From Bacteroidota bacterium (lineage in GTDB: Bacteria > Bacteroidota > Bacteroidia > B-17B0 > Aurantibacillaceae): 64,000 bases of DNA. Position 1 is the first letter of the stretch; each line of letters opens with the position of its first letter. Both the position numbers and the translations under genes were made by a program. This document shows positions 21,166 through 30,732 of this stretch, in pieces. The stretch is taken from contig JADJFB010000021.1 of assembly GCA_016708845.1 (NCBI GenBank), positions 38,288-102,287 of the forward strand. Direction: 5' to 3'. The notes beneath the pieces were generated by a model. It was not told where the DNA came from. It searched no databases and was given only the letters and a program-made list of their open reading frames with translations.

Positions 21166-22248
21166 TTGCAACTAAAATTCCTCATACTCATTATCTTTTT
21201 TCCTGTTGTGTTTGTCGCACAATTCAGGATTGATACGGCACGTAGAGTAAACTACCTAGCAATTCCGATTTTATTTAAAACGCCTGAAACTGGCTGGGCT
21301 TATGGCTTATCCGCATCTGCTAATTTTAAAACAAGTTTTAAAAACGATACCTTAACTAGAACATCTGTAATTACAGCTTTAGGTATTTTCTCAGAGCGTC
21401 AACAAAACATACAAGGCTTAGATGCCACTATTTATTTTCCTAAGGAAAAATATATTTTATACTTTAATTCATCACATAGTTATTTTCCTGATAATTTTTG
21501 GGGAATAGGACAAAATTCAAAAAACACTGACTTAGAGCGTTATGTGTTTGAAAATGTAGTTGTATCATCTCATATCAAACGAAAATTTTTTAAACATACT
21601 TTTTTCGGAATTCTGGCAGATTATCAAAATGTATTTAGAATACAATATGCAGAAGGTGGTTTAATGGATTCTATTTCTTTTTTTGGGAAAACAAGTTATA
21701 ATGAAGCAGGAATTGGAGTTTCAGCAAGCTATGATACCAGAAACTCAACCTTTTGGCCAACTAAAGGGGTGTTTTTGCAAACTCAATTTACAACTTATAA
21801 TAAAGAGCTTGCTTCAACCTATTCGTTTAATAAATGGACCGCCGAAGTACGTTTATTTAAACAAATAGCTAAAGGACATATTTTAGCTTGTCAGTTATAT
21901 AATTATTCAACATTTGGCCAAACGCCTTATCGTTCGATGGCTACACTTGGAGGAGCTGGAAATTTGAGAGGTTTTTATACCGGACGATTTAGAGATAATT
22001 CGATGTATTCCGCTATTGTAGAATACCGTGCTCATATTTATTGGCGTATAAGCGCATGCGTATTTGGCGGAGTAGGCGATGTGTATAATCAGCCAAAAAG
22101 TATAAACACTGGTAGTTTAAAAGGCAGTTTTGGTGGAGGATTAAGATTATCAATCATTGAAAAAGAAAAGTTGAATTTAAGAGTAGATTATGGTTATTCC
22201 GATAACTATAACCGTGGTTTTTACTTCACCATTGGGGAGTGTTTTTAG
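21166..22248 (+). CDS. BamA/TamA-like surface antigen (D15) outer-membrane protein
   Basis: 360 residues with signal peptide QLKFLILIIFFPVVFVAQ and then only a beta-barrel: repeated amphipathic strands, the LGGAGNLRGFYTGRFRDN motif typical of BamA-family strand/loop 6 (LRGF), and a terminal strand closing in YFTIGECF. POTRA domains are absent, so this is a short barrel-only member rather than BamA itself. It may be an outer-membrane lipid or protein insertion factor or a channel. The start is taken as TTG 21166 because no ATG gives a complete signal peptide. About 195 bp before it hold no gene. Confidence 0.82.
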   Translation: MQLKFLILIIFFPVVFVAQFRIDTARRVNYLAIPILFKTPETGWAYGLSASANFKTSFKNDTLTRTSVITALGIFSERQQNIQGLDATIYFPKEKYILYFNSSHSYFPDNFWGIGQNSKNTDLERYVFENVVVSSHIKRKFFKHTFFGILADYQNVFRIQYAEGGLMDSISFFGKTSYNEAGIGVSASYDTRNSTFWPTKGVFLQTQFTTYNKELASTYSFNKWTAEVRLFKQIAKGHILACQLYNYSTFGQTPYRSMATLGGAGNLRGFYTGRFRDNSMYSAIVEYRAHIYWRISACVFGGVGDVYNQPKSINTGSLKGSFGGGLRLSIIEKEKLNLRVDYGYSDNYNRGFYFTIGECF

Positions 22249-22350
22249 GGGTATTTATTTAACATTCTTTAGTTCATAGTTTCTTCATCCACAAGCCTAA
22301 TTTTCCCTTATCACATTAACTTTAAGCTTTACAAATTATTAAAGTTAATC

Positions 22351-25070
22351 ATGTCAAAAATTAAAGTTGGAATTCTGTTTGGTGGTCGTTCTAAAGAACG
22401 TGAAATTTCGTTTGCAGGTGGAAGAACTGTTTATGATAATTTAAATAAATCTATATTCGAAGCAATTCCTTTGTTCGTTGATTCTTTTGGTAATTTTATA
22501 TTATTGGATTGGAACTTTGTGTATAAAGGAACGATCAGAGATTTTTATCCGCCTGTAGAATTTATTCCAGCAACAAATACCGATTTTCAATACTATGCAG
22601 AAAACCTAGGAGCTTTAACAGTTCAACAACAAGATGAATTAATTTCTAAAATTGGAAAAAAAATTCAAGCACATGAATTAGGCTCTTTAATTGATTTCGC
22701 ATTTTTAGCATTACATGGCCCTTATGGTGAAGATGGTCGCATACAAGGACTTTTAGAATATTTACACATTCCCTATTCAGGTAGCGGAATTTTGCCAAGT
22801 GCCATTGGTATTGATAAAAGCGTTCAGAAAAAATTAATGGTGAATGCAGGATTTAATAGTCCTAAACATTTTACCATTGATAGAACCGATTGGATTAGCG
22901 GAAATGTAAAAGGTGTTTGGGAAAAAGCCAAATCAGAAATTGGTTTTCCAATGGTTATTAAACCTGCTAATCAAGGTTCGTCAATTGGTATTTCAATTTT
23001 AAGTACTGAAGCCGAATTATTATTTATATCAACCATCGAAAAAGCATTATTTCTAAAATGGATCGACGGTACTTATTGGCAATCATTATCCGACGCGGCT
23101 AAAATTGATTACATCAGAACTGTCTCCGATATTCGTGAAGGCATTGGAATGCCTGTAAAAGTAAATGTTAGCCTGAGCAACAATAACGTAAACGAAGTAG
23201 TTTTCTACAATCAATACGAATTAATTGATTTTCTAAATGCACATTGTAGCAATACTCATAACGTTGTTTTACAAGCATTAGATGGAGAAAGCACGGTGAT
23301 TATTGAAGGATTTATTGAAGGGAAAGAATTCTCTTGTATTGTATTGGAAGATACTGATTCTAATAATGTGGCAATAGCTTTACCTCCAACCGAAATCAGA
23401 AAAGGAAAAGAATTATTTGATTACCGTAGTAAATATTTACCAGGCTTATCTCGTAAGATAACACCTATAGAAGCAACAGACGAACAAATTAATGCTATCA
23501 GAAAAGAATGCGAACGTTTATTCTCTGAATTATGTTTTGATGTCTATGCTCGCATTGACGGCTTTTTAAGTACTGATGGTAAAGTATTTTTAAATGATCC
23601 AAATACCACATCGGGAATGATGCCGTCTTCTTTCTTCTTTCATCAAGCGGCAGAAATTGGCTTAACACCTTCTCAATTACTAACATACATTATTCGGACG
23701 TCTTTAAGCAAACGCATTAAAAATTCTAAAGGAGCATTCATTTACGAAACATTATTACATAAATTGGATACGTTTTTAGATGATGAAAAAAATGCCATCA
23801 ATAATAAAATTCCAGTAGCGGTTATATTGGGAGGTTATTCTTCTGAGCGACATATCTCAGTTGAAAGTGGAAGAAATATTTTTGAAAAATTAGCATCATC
23901 AGAAAAATATTCGCCAATACCAGTTTTTTTAACAGGTGATAATGCGAATCATTTAATGTATCAAATTCCTATCAATGCTTTATTAAAAGATAATGCAGAT
24001 GATATTAAAGATAAAATCAACAATTGGAAAATACATCCAGTAGTCAAACAAATTATTGCAGAGTGTAAAACCATTACTGATAAATATGGTTCACCAAATA
24101 ATTTAATTGCACCAAAACAATTAAGCTATGCTGATTTAGCAAAGGAAGTAAAACAAGTGTTTATTGCTTTGCATGGAAGACCAGGAGAAGACGGTGCTAT
24201 TCAAGAAAAATTAGAAGCTGTTGGTTTAACCTATAATGGTTCTGGAAAAGAAAGTTCATCCATTACCATTGATAAATTTAGAACCAACGAAATTTTAATG
24301 AAGCATGGTTTCTTGGCAGCAAAACATTGTTTAATTACAAACGATGATTGGAAAATAATAAGGAAAAGGTTAAGCAACAACTTCAAAACGATTACGTGTA
24401 TCCCTTAATTGCAAAACCGGTGGATGATGGATGTAGTAGTGCTGTTAAAATGATTAAAAGTTTTGAAGAGTTTGAAGCTTTTGCAACTTTGATATTTAGA
24501 AGTTCGGAAGCATTTGATGCTAAGTCAGCAGAAATATTGCATATTAAGGATAAAGAAGAATTTCCTCAAAAAACTGTTTTATTGGTTGAAGAATTGATTA
24601 GTAAAAATGGCGCTAAGCATTTCTTAGAAATAACAGGCGGTATGTTAACTAAGCTGAATGCAAAAGGAGAAGTGGAGTATGAGGTGTTTGAAGCATCAGA
24701 AGCATTAGCAAGTGGTGAAATATTAAGTTTGGAAGAGAAATTCTTGGCAGGTCAAGGACAAAATATTACGCCTGCTCGTTATTCACGAGATGAAAAAGAA
24801 AGACAGTTGATTTCTAATAAAGTAAAGGAGACTTTAGGAGCTGCGGCAAAGGTGTTGAATATTGTTGGCTATTGTCGAATTGATGCTTTTGTGAGAATAT
24901 TTGACGTGAATCATGTGGAAGTTATCTTCATAGAGGTCAACTCGTTACCAGGTATGACGCCTGCCACTTGCATTTATCATCAAGCAGCTATTAATGGATA
25001 TAAACCTTATAGTTTTATTGATCGAATTTTGGACTTTGGAGCTCAAAAAAGTGCCCCAGTTTTGAGTTAG
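22351..25070 (+). pseudogene. Double D-alanine-D-alanine ligase-like protein, frameshifted at 24350
   Basis: Two Ddl/ATP-grasp modules in a row, about 906 residues in total. Module 1 (22351-23760) starts VGILFGGRSKEREISFAGG and has LHGPYGEDGRIQG and MVIKPANQGSSIGIS; its metal-site motif reads FLNDPNTTSGMMPSS instead of the usual E-x-N-x-x-PG-M. Module 2 (from 23805) starts VAVILGGYSSERHISVESG and ends with canonical FIEVNSLPGMTPAT. The frame breaks inside TGG(G)AA at 24350: adding one G joins TNDDW to ENNKEKV. D-Ala-D-Ala ligase makes the dipeptide of peptidoglycan; here module 2 looks catalytic and module 1 divergent. The break is probably a sequencing error. Confidence 0.88.
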
Positions 25071-25285
25071 AGCATTTTGGGTTTTAAACAAGTGCTTTAA
25101 TTATTTATAAAATATTGATATTCAATATTTTATAAATATAATTAACCTCTTTTTAACGTGTAATTAACACGTAAGAAACATATTTTGAACATTTTTTGGT
25201 AGGGTTATTTCGATGTCTTCGTCTAATAAGTTAGTTTATTAACAATTTTGCGTTTACCTTTGTTAATAACTGTAACTATACCGCC

Positions 25286-25723
25286 ATGTTCGAGATTTTA
25301 AAAAACTTTGAAAGTAAATTCGGTTCTCTTAAGAAAAAGGGACTAAGAATCGAAGGTTTATCAATGATAGACCCAAAACGTAAGAAACATGTCATCATGA
25401 TTTCTAAGCCGTTTTTATTTGATAATCGTTTGTTACCAAAAACATACGAAGGTTTAGATATTAAATCAAAAATTGAAGGTGGTTTGCCTGAAGAATTTAA
25501 AATTGAGAAAGAAGCCATCAAAAAAGATTATTTATGGGCTCCAAATAAATTTGAAAAATACGTTGATCGTTGTTCTGAAGATATCAAAAAACAATTCGGA
25601 AATCCAAACATGTCTCGTACAGAAATGTTAGATGCATTAGCATTTGGAAGTTTTGAAGATCACAAACAAAAAACATTAAATTTAATTAAAGAAGGAAAAA
25701 TTCCTGCTATTAGTTTAAATTAA
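25286..25723 (+). CDS. Conserved-looking cytosolic protein of unknown function
   Basis: 145 residues that I do not recognise. Starts MFEILKNFESKFGSLKKKGL and is basic, without signal peptide or membrane segment; the C-terminal third is helical (SRTEMLDALAFGSFEDHKQK). Clean coding composition, its own ATG, a TACCTTTG -7-like element 23 bases upstream (25255-25262) and a strong terminator downstream support a real, singly transcribed gene. No functional residue pattern stands out. Confidence 0.72.
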   Translation: MFEILKNFESKFGSLKKKGLRIEGLSMIDPKRKKHVIMISKPFLFDNRLLPKTYEGLDIKSKIEGGLPEEFKIEKEAIKKDYLWAPNKFEKYVDRCSEDIKKQFGNPNMSRTEMLDALAFGSFEDHKQKTLNLIKEGKIPAISLN

Positions 25724-25777
25724 GATAAGCAATTGACTAGGGTATAATTAAGGGTTAAACTTTTATAAATTGCGTAA

Positions 25778-25808
25778 AAATCCTCTCAGAAATGAGGGGA
25801 TTTTTTTT
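25778..25808 (+). terminator. Rho-independent terminator
   Basis: Stem AAATCCTCTCA / TGAGGGGATTT (25778-25788 with 25793-25803, one G-T pair), GAAA tetraloop, then a T-run to 25808. It ends the gene at 25286-25723. Confidence 0.92.
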
Positions 25809-25820
25809 GCACAAAAATAG

Positions 25821-25964
25821 CCACATAGCCACATTGATAAGATAGATGATTGGTGTTTTTGAAATTATAAGTATCACATAGGGAAGCGTCGCTTCCCTGC
25901 TATGTTGCCTTACTTTTCTGCTGTTAGCTAACTAGATAAAACCTATGTATCTATGTGGTTAAAA
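25821..25964. repeat. MITE-like element, CACATAG type (copy 2)
   Basis: About 144 bp bounded by imperfect terminal inverted repeats: CCACATAGCCACAT at the left and, on the opposite strand, TTAACCACATAGATACATAG at the right. The centre holds a perfect palindrome GGGAAGCG-t-CGCTTCCC (25881-25897). The same building blocks recur at 10277-10356. It contains no gene and fills most of the 317-bp gap before the polyprenyl synthase gene. Confidence 0.65.
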
Positions 25965-26040
25965 AACTTAATACATAACAAATGTGAAATAAGTATTGTA
26001 AAATCAGGGTTTTAAACCATATATTTACGTCAATTAAAAA

Positions 26041-27020
26041 GTGAGTAACGTTGTAGATCAAATAAAAGCGCCCATTAACCACCACATGGATGAGTTTGAA
26101 ATTAAATTCAAACAATCCATGAAAAGTAGTGTGCCATTACTTGATAAAATCACTAATTATATTGTCAAACGAAAAGGGAAACAAATTCGTCCCATGTTTG
26201 TGTTTTTAAGTGCACAAAGCGCAGGAACTATTAATGATAGTTCTTACAGAGCAGCATCTTTAATTGAATTATTACATACACAGCTACTTTAGTTCATGAT
26301 GATGTTGTAGATGACAGTAATGAGCGTCGCGGTTTTTTTAGTGTAAATGCTTTATGGAAAAATAAAATTGCCGTTTTAATTGGAGATTTTTTATTGTCAA
26401 GCGGCTTATTATTATCCTTAGACAACAATGATTTTCATTTACTGAAAATTGTGAGTACTGCCGTGCGTGAAATGAGCGAGGGCGAATTATTGCAAATTGA
26501 AAAGGCTCGTAAGCTTGATATTTCCGAAGAAATTTATTTTGAAATTATTACTAAAAAAACAGCAGCCTTAATTGCCGCTTGTTGTGCAGCAGGTGTAGCT
26601 TCTGTTACTACCGACGAAAAAGTAATTAATCAATTCAAGGAATTCGGAATTAATACAGGAATAGCATTTCAAATTAAAGATGATTTATTTGATTTTGGTG
26701 ATGATACTTCTATAGGTAAACCAACAGGTATTGATATCAAAGAAAAGAAAATGACTTTGCCTTTAATTTATGCACTAAATAATAGTACATGGTTAGAGAA
26801 ACGTAAAATCATCAACATCGTTAAAAATCATAACGATGACCCGAAAAAAGTAGCAGAAGTAATTTCTTTTGTGATTGAAAAAGGTGGCATTCAGTATGCT
26901 GAAAAAGTAATGCACCAATACAAGGATAAAGCACTAGCGCAGTTAGCGTCTGTTCCTGATAGTCCTTCAAAACAAAGTTTAATACAATTAGTTAATTATT
27001 CAATTGAACGAAAAAAATAG
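26041..27020 (+). pseudogene. Polyprenyl diphosphate synthase, frameshifted near 26280
   Basis: Trans-prenyltransferase that lengthens isoprenoid chains for quinone side chains. The first frame ends after SLIELLHTQ; removing two bases (an extra CA in CATACACA, 26277-26282) restores HTATLVHDDVVDDSNERRG, the first Asp-rich motif, and the rest. The second Asp-rich motif is QIKDDLFDFGDDTS. Total about 325 residues, normal for octaprenyl-type synthases. Start GTG at 26041 (MSNVVDQIKAPI). Because menaquinone synthesis is normally needed, this break is more likely a sequence error than true decay. The MORN lipoprotein gene follows 5 bp later. Confidence 0.9.
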
Positions 27021-27025
27021 TAGCA

Positions 27026-27523
27026 ATGAAAAAAATATTCATATTAATAACAACTAGCTTAATTTGTTTGACATTCTTTTTTTCAAATTGTAAAGGTGGT
27101 GCCGCTGACGCTGAGAAAATAAAACAAGATTCTTTAAAATCTATTTCAAAAGCTGATTCATTAAAAATTGCAAATGAGTTAAATAAATATTTAATTACTC
27201 CTCCAGATCCTGATTATACTGGTGATTACACAGATAAATACCCCAACGGTGTTATTAAATTTACTGGCTTTTTTAGATTTGGTCAACGCCACGGACAATG
27301 GATGGCTTTTTATGAAAATGGAATTAAATGGAGTGAATGTTTTTACGACAAAGGATTAAAACATGGCTCTACTCAAGTATTTTATCCCAACGGAAATTTA
27401 ACGTATTCAGGTTGGTATAAGCAAGATCAAAAAGATAGTCTTTGGTTTTGGTATGACGACAAAGGCAAAGAAGTTGACAGAAGAGCTTACAGAATGGGTG
27501 TTGAAACTGGTTTAGTGAATTAA
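27026..27523 (+). CDS. MORN-repeat (YwqK-like) lipoprotein
   Basis: 165 residues. Lipoprotein signal ends FFFSNC (Cys22). From about residue 70, several MORN_2 repeats follow: YPNGVIKFTGFFRFGQRHGQ, FYENGIKWSECFYDKGLKHG and YPNGNLTYSGWYKQDQKDSL, with a YDDKGKEVDRRAYRMG end. Such repeats form elongated beta-sheets, often at membranes; annotation pipelines often call them 'toxin-antitoxin YwqK antitoxin' without good evidence. It starts 5 bp after the polyprenyl synthase and probably shares its message. It converges with the next gene with only one base between stops. Confidence 0.85.
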   Translation: MKKIFILITTSLICLTFFFSNCKGGAADAEKIKQDSLKSISKADSLKIANELNKYLITPPDPDYTGDYTDKYPNGVIKFTGFFRFGQRHGQWMAFYENGIKWSECFYDKGLKHGSTQVFYPNGNLTYSGWYKQDQKDSLWFWYDDKGKEVDRRAYRMGVETGLVN

Positions 27524-27524
27524 A

Positions 27525-29066
27525 CTAAATATTCTGTCTTCTAATTTTAATAGCATCAGCAAAACTGATGTTATGAATTTTAGAATCTAACCAAGCATAG
27601 AAATTAAAATACTCTAAAGCATTTTTCTCGTATTTGTCTTTAAATACTTTTTCTAATTCTTCTTTAAATTTAATATAGGTTTCTTTTTGTTTGCTATCAC
27701 GCTTAGAAAGAGCAATCTTTTTAAAGTAATCTAAAAACACAGATTCAAACTTATATTGTTTTTCTTGCTGATTGAAGAAACGAACGCTTGATTTGTAGAT
27801 GTATGATAATAAATCATCATTACCTAACTCAAAATGTACTATTAAATTGATAAGTTTCGAGATTCGAATCACATCTTGTCTTAAATCATCGTAATTGGTA
27901 TTGATAATTCTGTTTAGCCAATGTAAGGCTTTGTTATATTCACCAACACCAAAGTACACCATACTAATGGTATGATATATACGTACTAAATCTTCGTTAT
28001 TTATTTTTGATTCGTATTTGTCTAAACCTTTAATAACATAAGGAATCACATTGGTTGCCTTATCATGCTGCCCGATATAGGAATACAGAACCATCTCGGT
28101 AATATAGGATTGAGTAAAAATAGTAATTTGTAAATCGGTTGCCTTAAACATTTCGTTTAGCGACAATGATTTTAATTTATCAATCATTTTAAATCCGTCA
28201 TTATACTGTTTCTTTATGGCACAGTAACGTACTAAGTATCCATGAGAAACAATATAATAGTAAGGCATTTCCGAGATGATCTCAGGCTTATTTTCTAGTT
28301 CAATAATTAATTCAGAAAACGATTTATGTACTTCTTCCATTTCATTTTGTAGCATATTTGCTACGCCAATGATGAACAAGAATATAATTTTGGATTTATT
28401 GGATAAAAAACCATCTTGATTCGATAGACGTTTTGTTTCCTTTATGATGTCTGTAATTTCCTTTACATCTTCTTTACTCCGAGCGATCATTAAACGCGAA
28501 GACAGTGAGTTTAATTTTGCTAGTTAAAACTCATATGCTGCAAAGTTTTCGATTTTTGCAAATAAAGCGTTTTCTTCTTCAATCAGTTCATCTAATGTTT
28601 TGTAATTGATATCTCCAAAATGAGCTTCCATATCAATTAGCACTTTTTCGAGCTCCACAATTTCAAGTAAACTGTAAAATAACTCATAATCCTGAGCCAT
28701 TTTTTTAATGATACTTAATTGTTTTCGAGATTGTTTGTAAAGAGACTTATTAAATAGTAATTGTATGTTTTTAATTTCTTCGTCAATTTTAGCACTGGCG
28801 CTAGTTTCGTAGCGATGAAAGCGCAAGCTTTTTAAAATATGGTGTAGTAATTGATTTTTTTCGGACGCAAAATGTTGAACGAAAATTTCATTTTTAAAAT
28901 GAGCCTTTACTAAATCTTCATCATAACTATCTTGTTTTTGAATAAAGTTATATAGCTTGATGTAGTTTTTTTCTCCTTGTTGTAAGGATGAAAGCAGAAT
29001 GAATTTTTTCTCCTCTTCAGGAGTTAATGATTTAATGATGTCAAATAGTTGGTTGGTTGGTTTCAT
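27525..29066 (-). pseudogene. Helical repeat protein, paralogue of the next gene; in-frame stop at 28524
   Basis: Unknown function. Starts MKPTNQLFDIIKSLTPEEEK and is predominantly helical, TPR-like, with the last part reading HKATNVIPYVIKGLDKYE and YHTISMVYFGVGEYNKALHW. The frame is broken by one TAA at 28524-28526 between YEF and LAKLNSLSS; on both sides the same frame continues, and the neighbouring paralogue has sense codons here. A single substitution (for example TTA to TAA) explains it. Total about 513 codons, matching the 519-residue paralogue at 29079-30638, with which it is 13 bp apart on the same strand. Cytosolic. Confidence 0.75.
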
Positions 29067-29078
29067 CTTGAGATAATA

Positions 29079-30638
29079 TTAGTTTAACCAGGCTTTGGCA
29101 TATTTTTTTTGCATTAATTGATGCATCGGTGTTTGATTGATTTTTGAATCAATATACACTTCAATGTCGAAATAAAAGGCCACGTTTTTTTCATGTGGAT
29201 CTTTCATTACCTCTTCTAAATCTTTTTTAAAACTTATAAATATTTCTTTTTCATGTTCTTTATTTTTCACTTTTACTTCTGATAGTTTTTCGAAATAGGA
29301 GAGAATTAATGTTTCGGTTTTGAAATAGGATATCTGAGTTTTATAATAATTTTTAATGGTTGAAATAATGTAGCCTAATTGCTTAAAGTTATTTAACTCA
29401 TAATGTAAGCCAATATTGATAATTCTAGCAAAGGACTGTAAATCCTCTCGTAGAAGGTTATTTCCCTCGTTTAAAATTAAGGAAATATAATGCTGTGCCT
29501 TTTTGTAGTTGCCAAAATAAGTGTTCATAATGGCAATATTGTAATAGAAAACTAATTCCTCTTCTTTATTTATTTTATCCTTATATGTTACTAATGCTTT
29601 CTCAATATCTTCTACATTTTCTGTTGCTTCTTTTAATTTTCCACTATTTGTATTAAGTGTTAGTTTTCCATTTAATACCGAAGTAATTATTTTAAGTTGT
29701 AGATCTGTGGTGCTGAAAGCCTTTACGTCAGCTTTTTCCTCTAGCTGTTTTACTCTAATATCGCAACTTTTGTATTTACTTTCTTCGTATGCAATATTAA
29801 TTAAGTTATTTAAGGTCGTTAAATAACGACTTGGCATTTCTTCAATTAATTCTTTATGGCTATCCATTAAATTCAACAATAATTGACATTCTTCTTCCCT
29901 GCTTTGGTTATCCTGACATCTACAAAATAAAATAGAACGAGAGTGATGGTAAATGATTAAAGCCTTTGAGGATTTTATGAGCTTGTCGTTTTTAAGTAAA
30001 GGAGAATTTAGAAATGAACTAATCACTTCCATGTCTTTCTCAGTCTTAGCCTTGTTTTTTTGACGCGTATTTAAATTAATCTTAGAAAACAAAAGGGTGT
30101 AAGTTCCTAAATTTTTTGCCTTTTCAATCACATCGAGTTCCTCTTTTACTAAATTCTCAATGGTGTTATTTTTGATATTGAATTGAGTTTCAATAGAAAT
30201 TAATAATTTCTCCAGTCCAATTAACTCTAAAATAAAATGAAAACGTTCAAAACGATAGGCTTCTTGTTTTTGTTTATTTAAAATTTTACGACACTGTTTA
30301 TATTGAGCCTTATCAAATAAATTTAAAATATTGGTAATTTCATCTTTAATAACATAAGAGGCACTACTTTCGGCATGAAAAGATCGTAAACACTTTAAAA
30401 TAAAGTTGTATAAATTCTCGGAAGTCTGACTTTTGGTTTGAAGTGTCTCATTTTTTGATTTGCCAGTTTTGGCATAAAAATCCTCTTTAAAATCGCTCGC
30501 TAATTCTATGGTATTAAATAAGGTAATTAAATTTGGATTAATGTCACTTGCCGAAGCAGTTAATTTTAAGAACCGTTTTTCGGATTTAGATAAGGATTTA
30601 ACTAAATCATATAAATCTCTGTTTGAAATTAAGTTCAT
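29079..30638 (-). CDS. Helical (TPR-like) protein of unknown function
   Basis: 519 residues without signal peptide. N-terminus NLISNRDLYDLVKSLSKSEK and the following 'KRFLKL' segment align with the downstream paralogue (LFDIIKSLTPEEEKKFILL). The remainder is built of helix pairs, including YNIAIMNTYFGNYKKAQHYI which resembles a TPR unit. No enzymatic motif is seen. This N-terminal signature (short helix, KSLS.SEK+FL.L) is one I associate only with uncharacterised Bacteroidota proteins. Head-to-tail duplication implies selection for two copies or recent expansion; a scaffold or regulatory role is only a guess. Confidence 0.75.
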   Translation of the reverse strand: MNLISNRDLYDLVKSLSKSEKRFLKLTASASDINPNLITLFNTIELASDFKEDFYAKTGKSKNETLQTKSQTSENLYNFILKCLRSFHAESSASYVIKDEITNILNLFDKAQYKQCRKILNKQKQEAYRFERFHFILELIGLEKLLISIETQFNIKNNTIENLVKEELDVIEKAKNLGTYTLLFSKINLNTRQKNKAKTEKDMEVISSFLNSPLLKNDKLIKSSKALIIYHHSRSILFCRCQDNQSREEECQLLLNLMDSHKELIEEMPSRYLTTLNNLINIAYEESKYKSCDIRVKQLEEKADVKAFSTTDLQLKIITSVLNGKLTLNTNSGKLKEATENVEDIEKALVTYKDKINKEEELVFYYNIAIMNTYFGNYKKAQHYISLILNEGNNLLREDLQSFARIINIGLHYELNNFKQLGYIISTIKNYYKTQISYFKTETLILSYFEKLSEVKVKNKEHEKEIFISFKKDLEEVMKDPHEKNVAFYFDIEVYIDSKINQTPMHQLMQKKYAKAWLN

Positions 30639-30732
30639 ATTAGCAATACAATTTAAGTAGATTAATTATGGAACTCCTAATTGATTATACTAATTAACTA
30701 AAATTAATTAACTTTATTTAAAATTTATTGAA

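Noticed and set aside
27026..27523. Antitoxin, as the YwqK label would suggest
   Set aside because: The protein is a lipoprotein with MORN repeats and no adjacent toxin; the label reflects an old annotation, not function.
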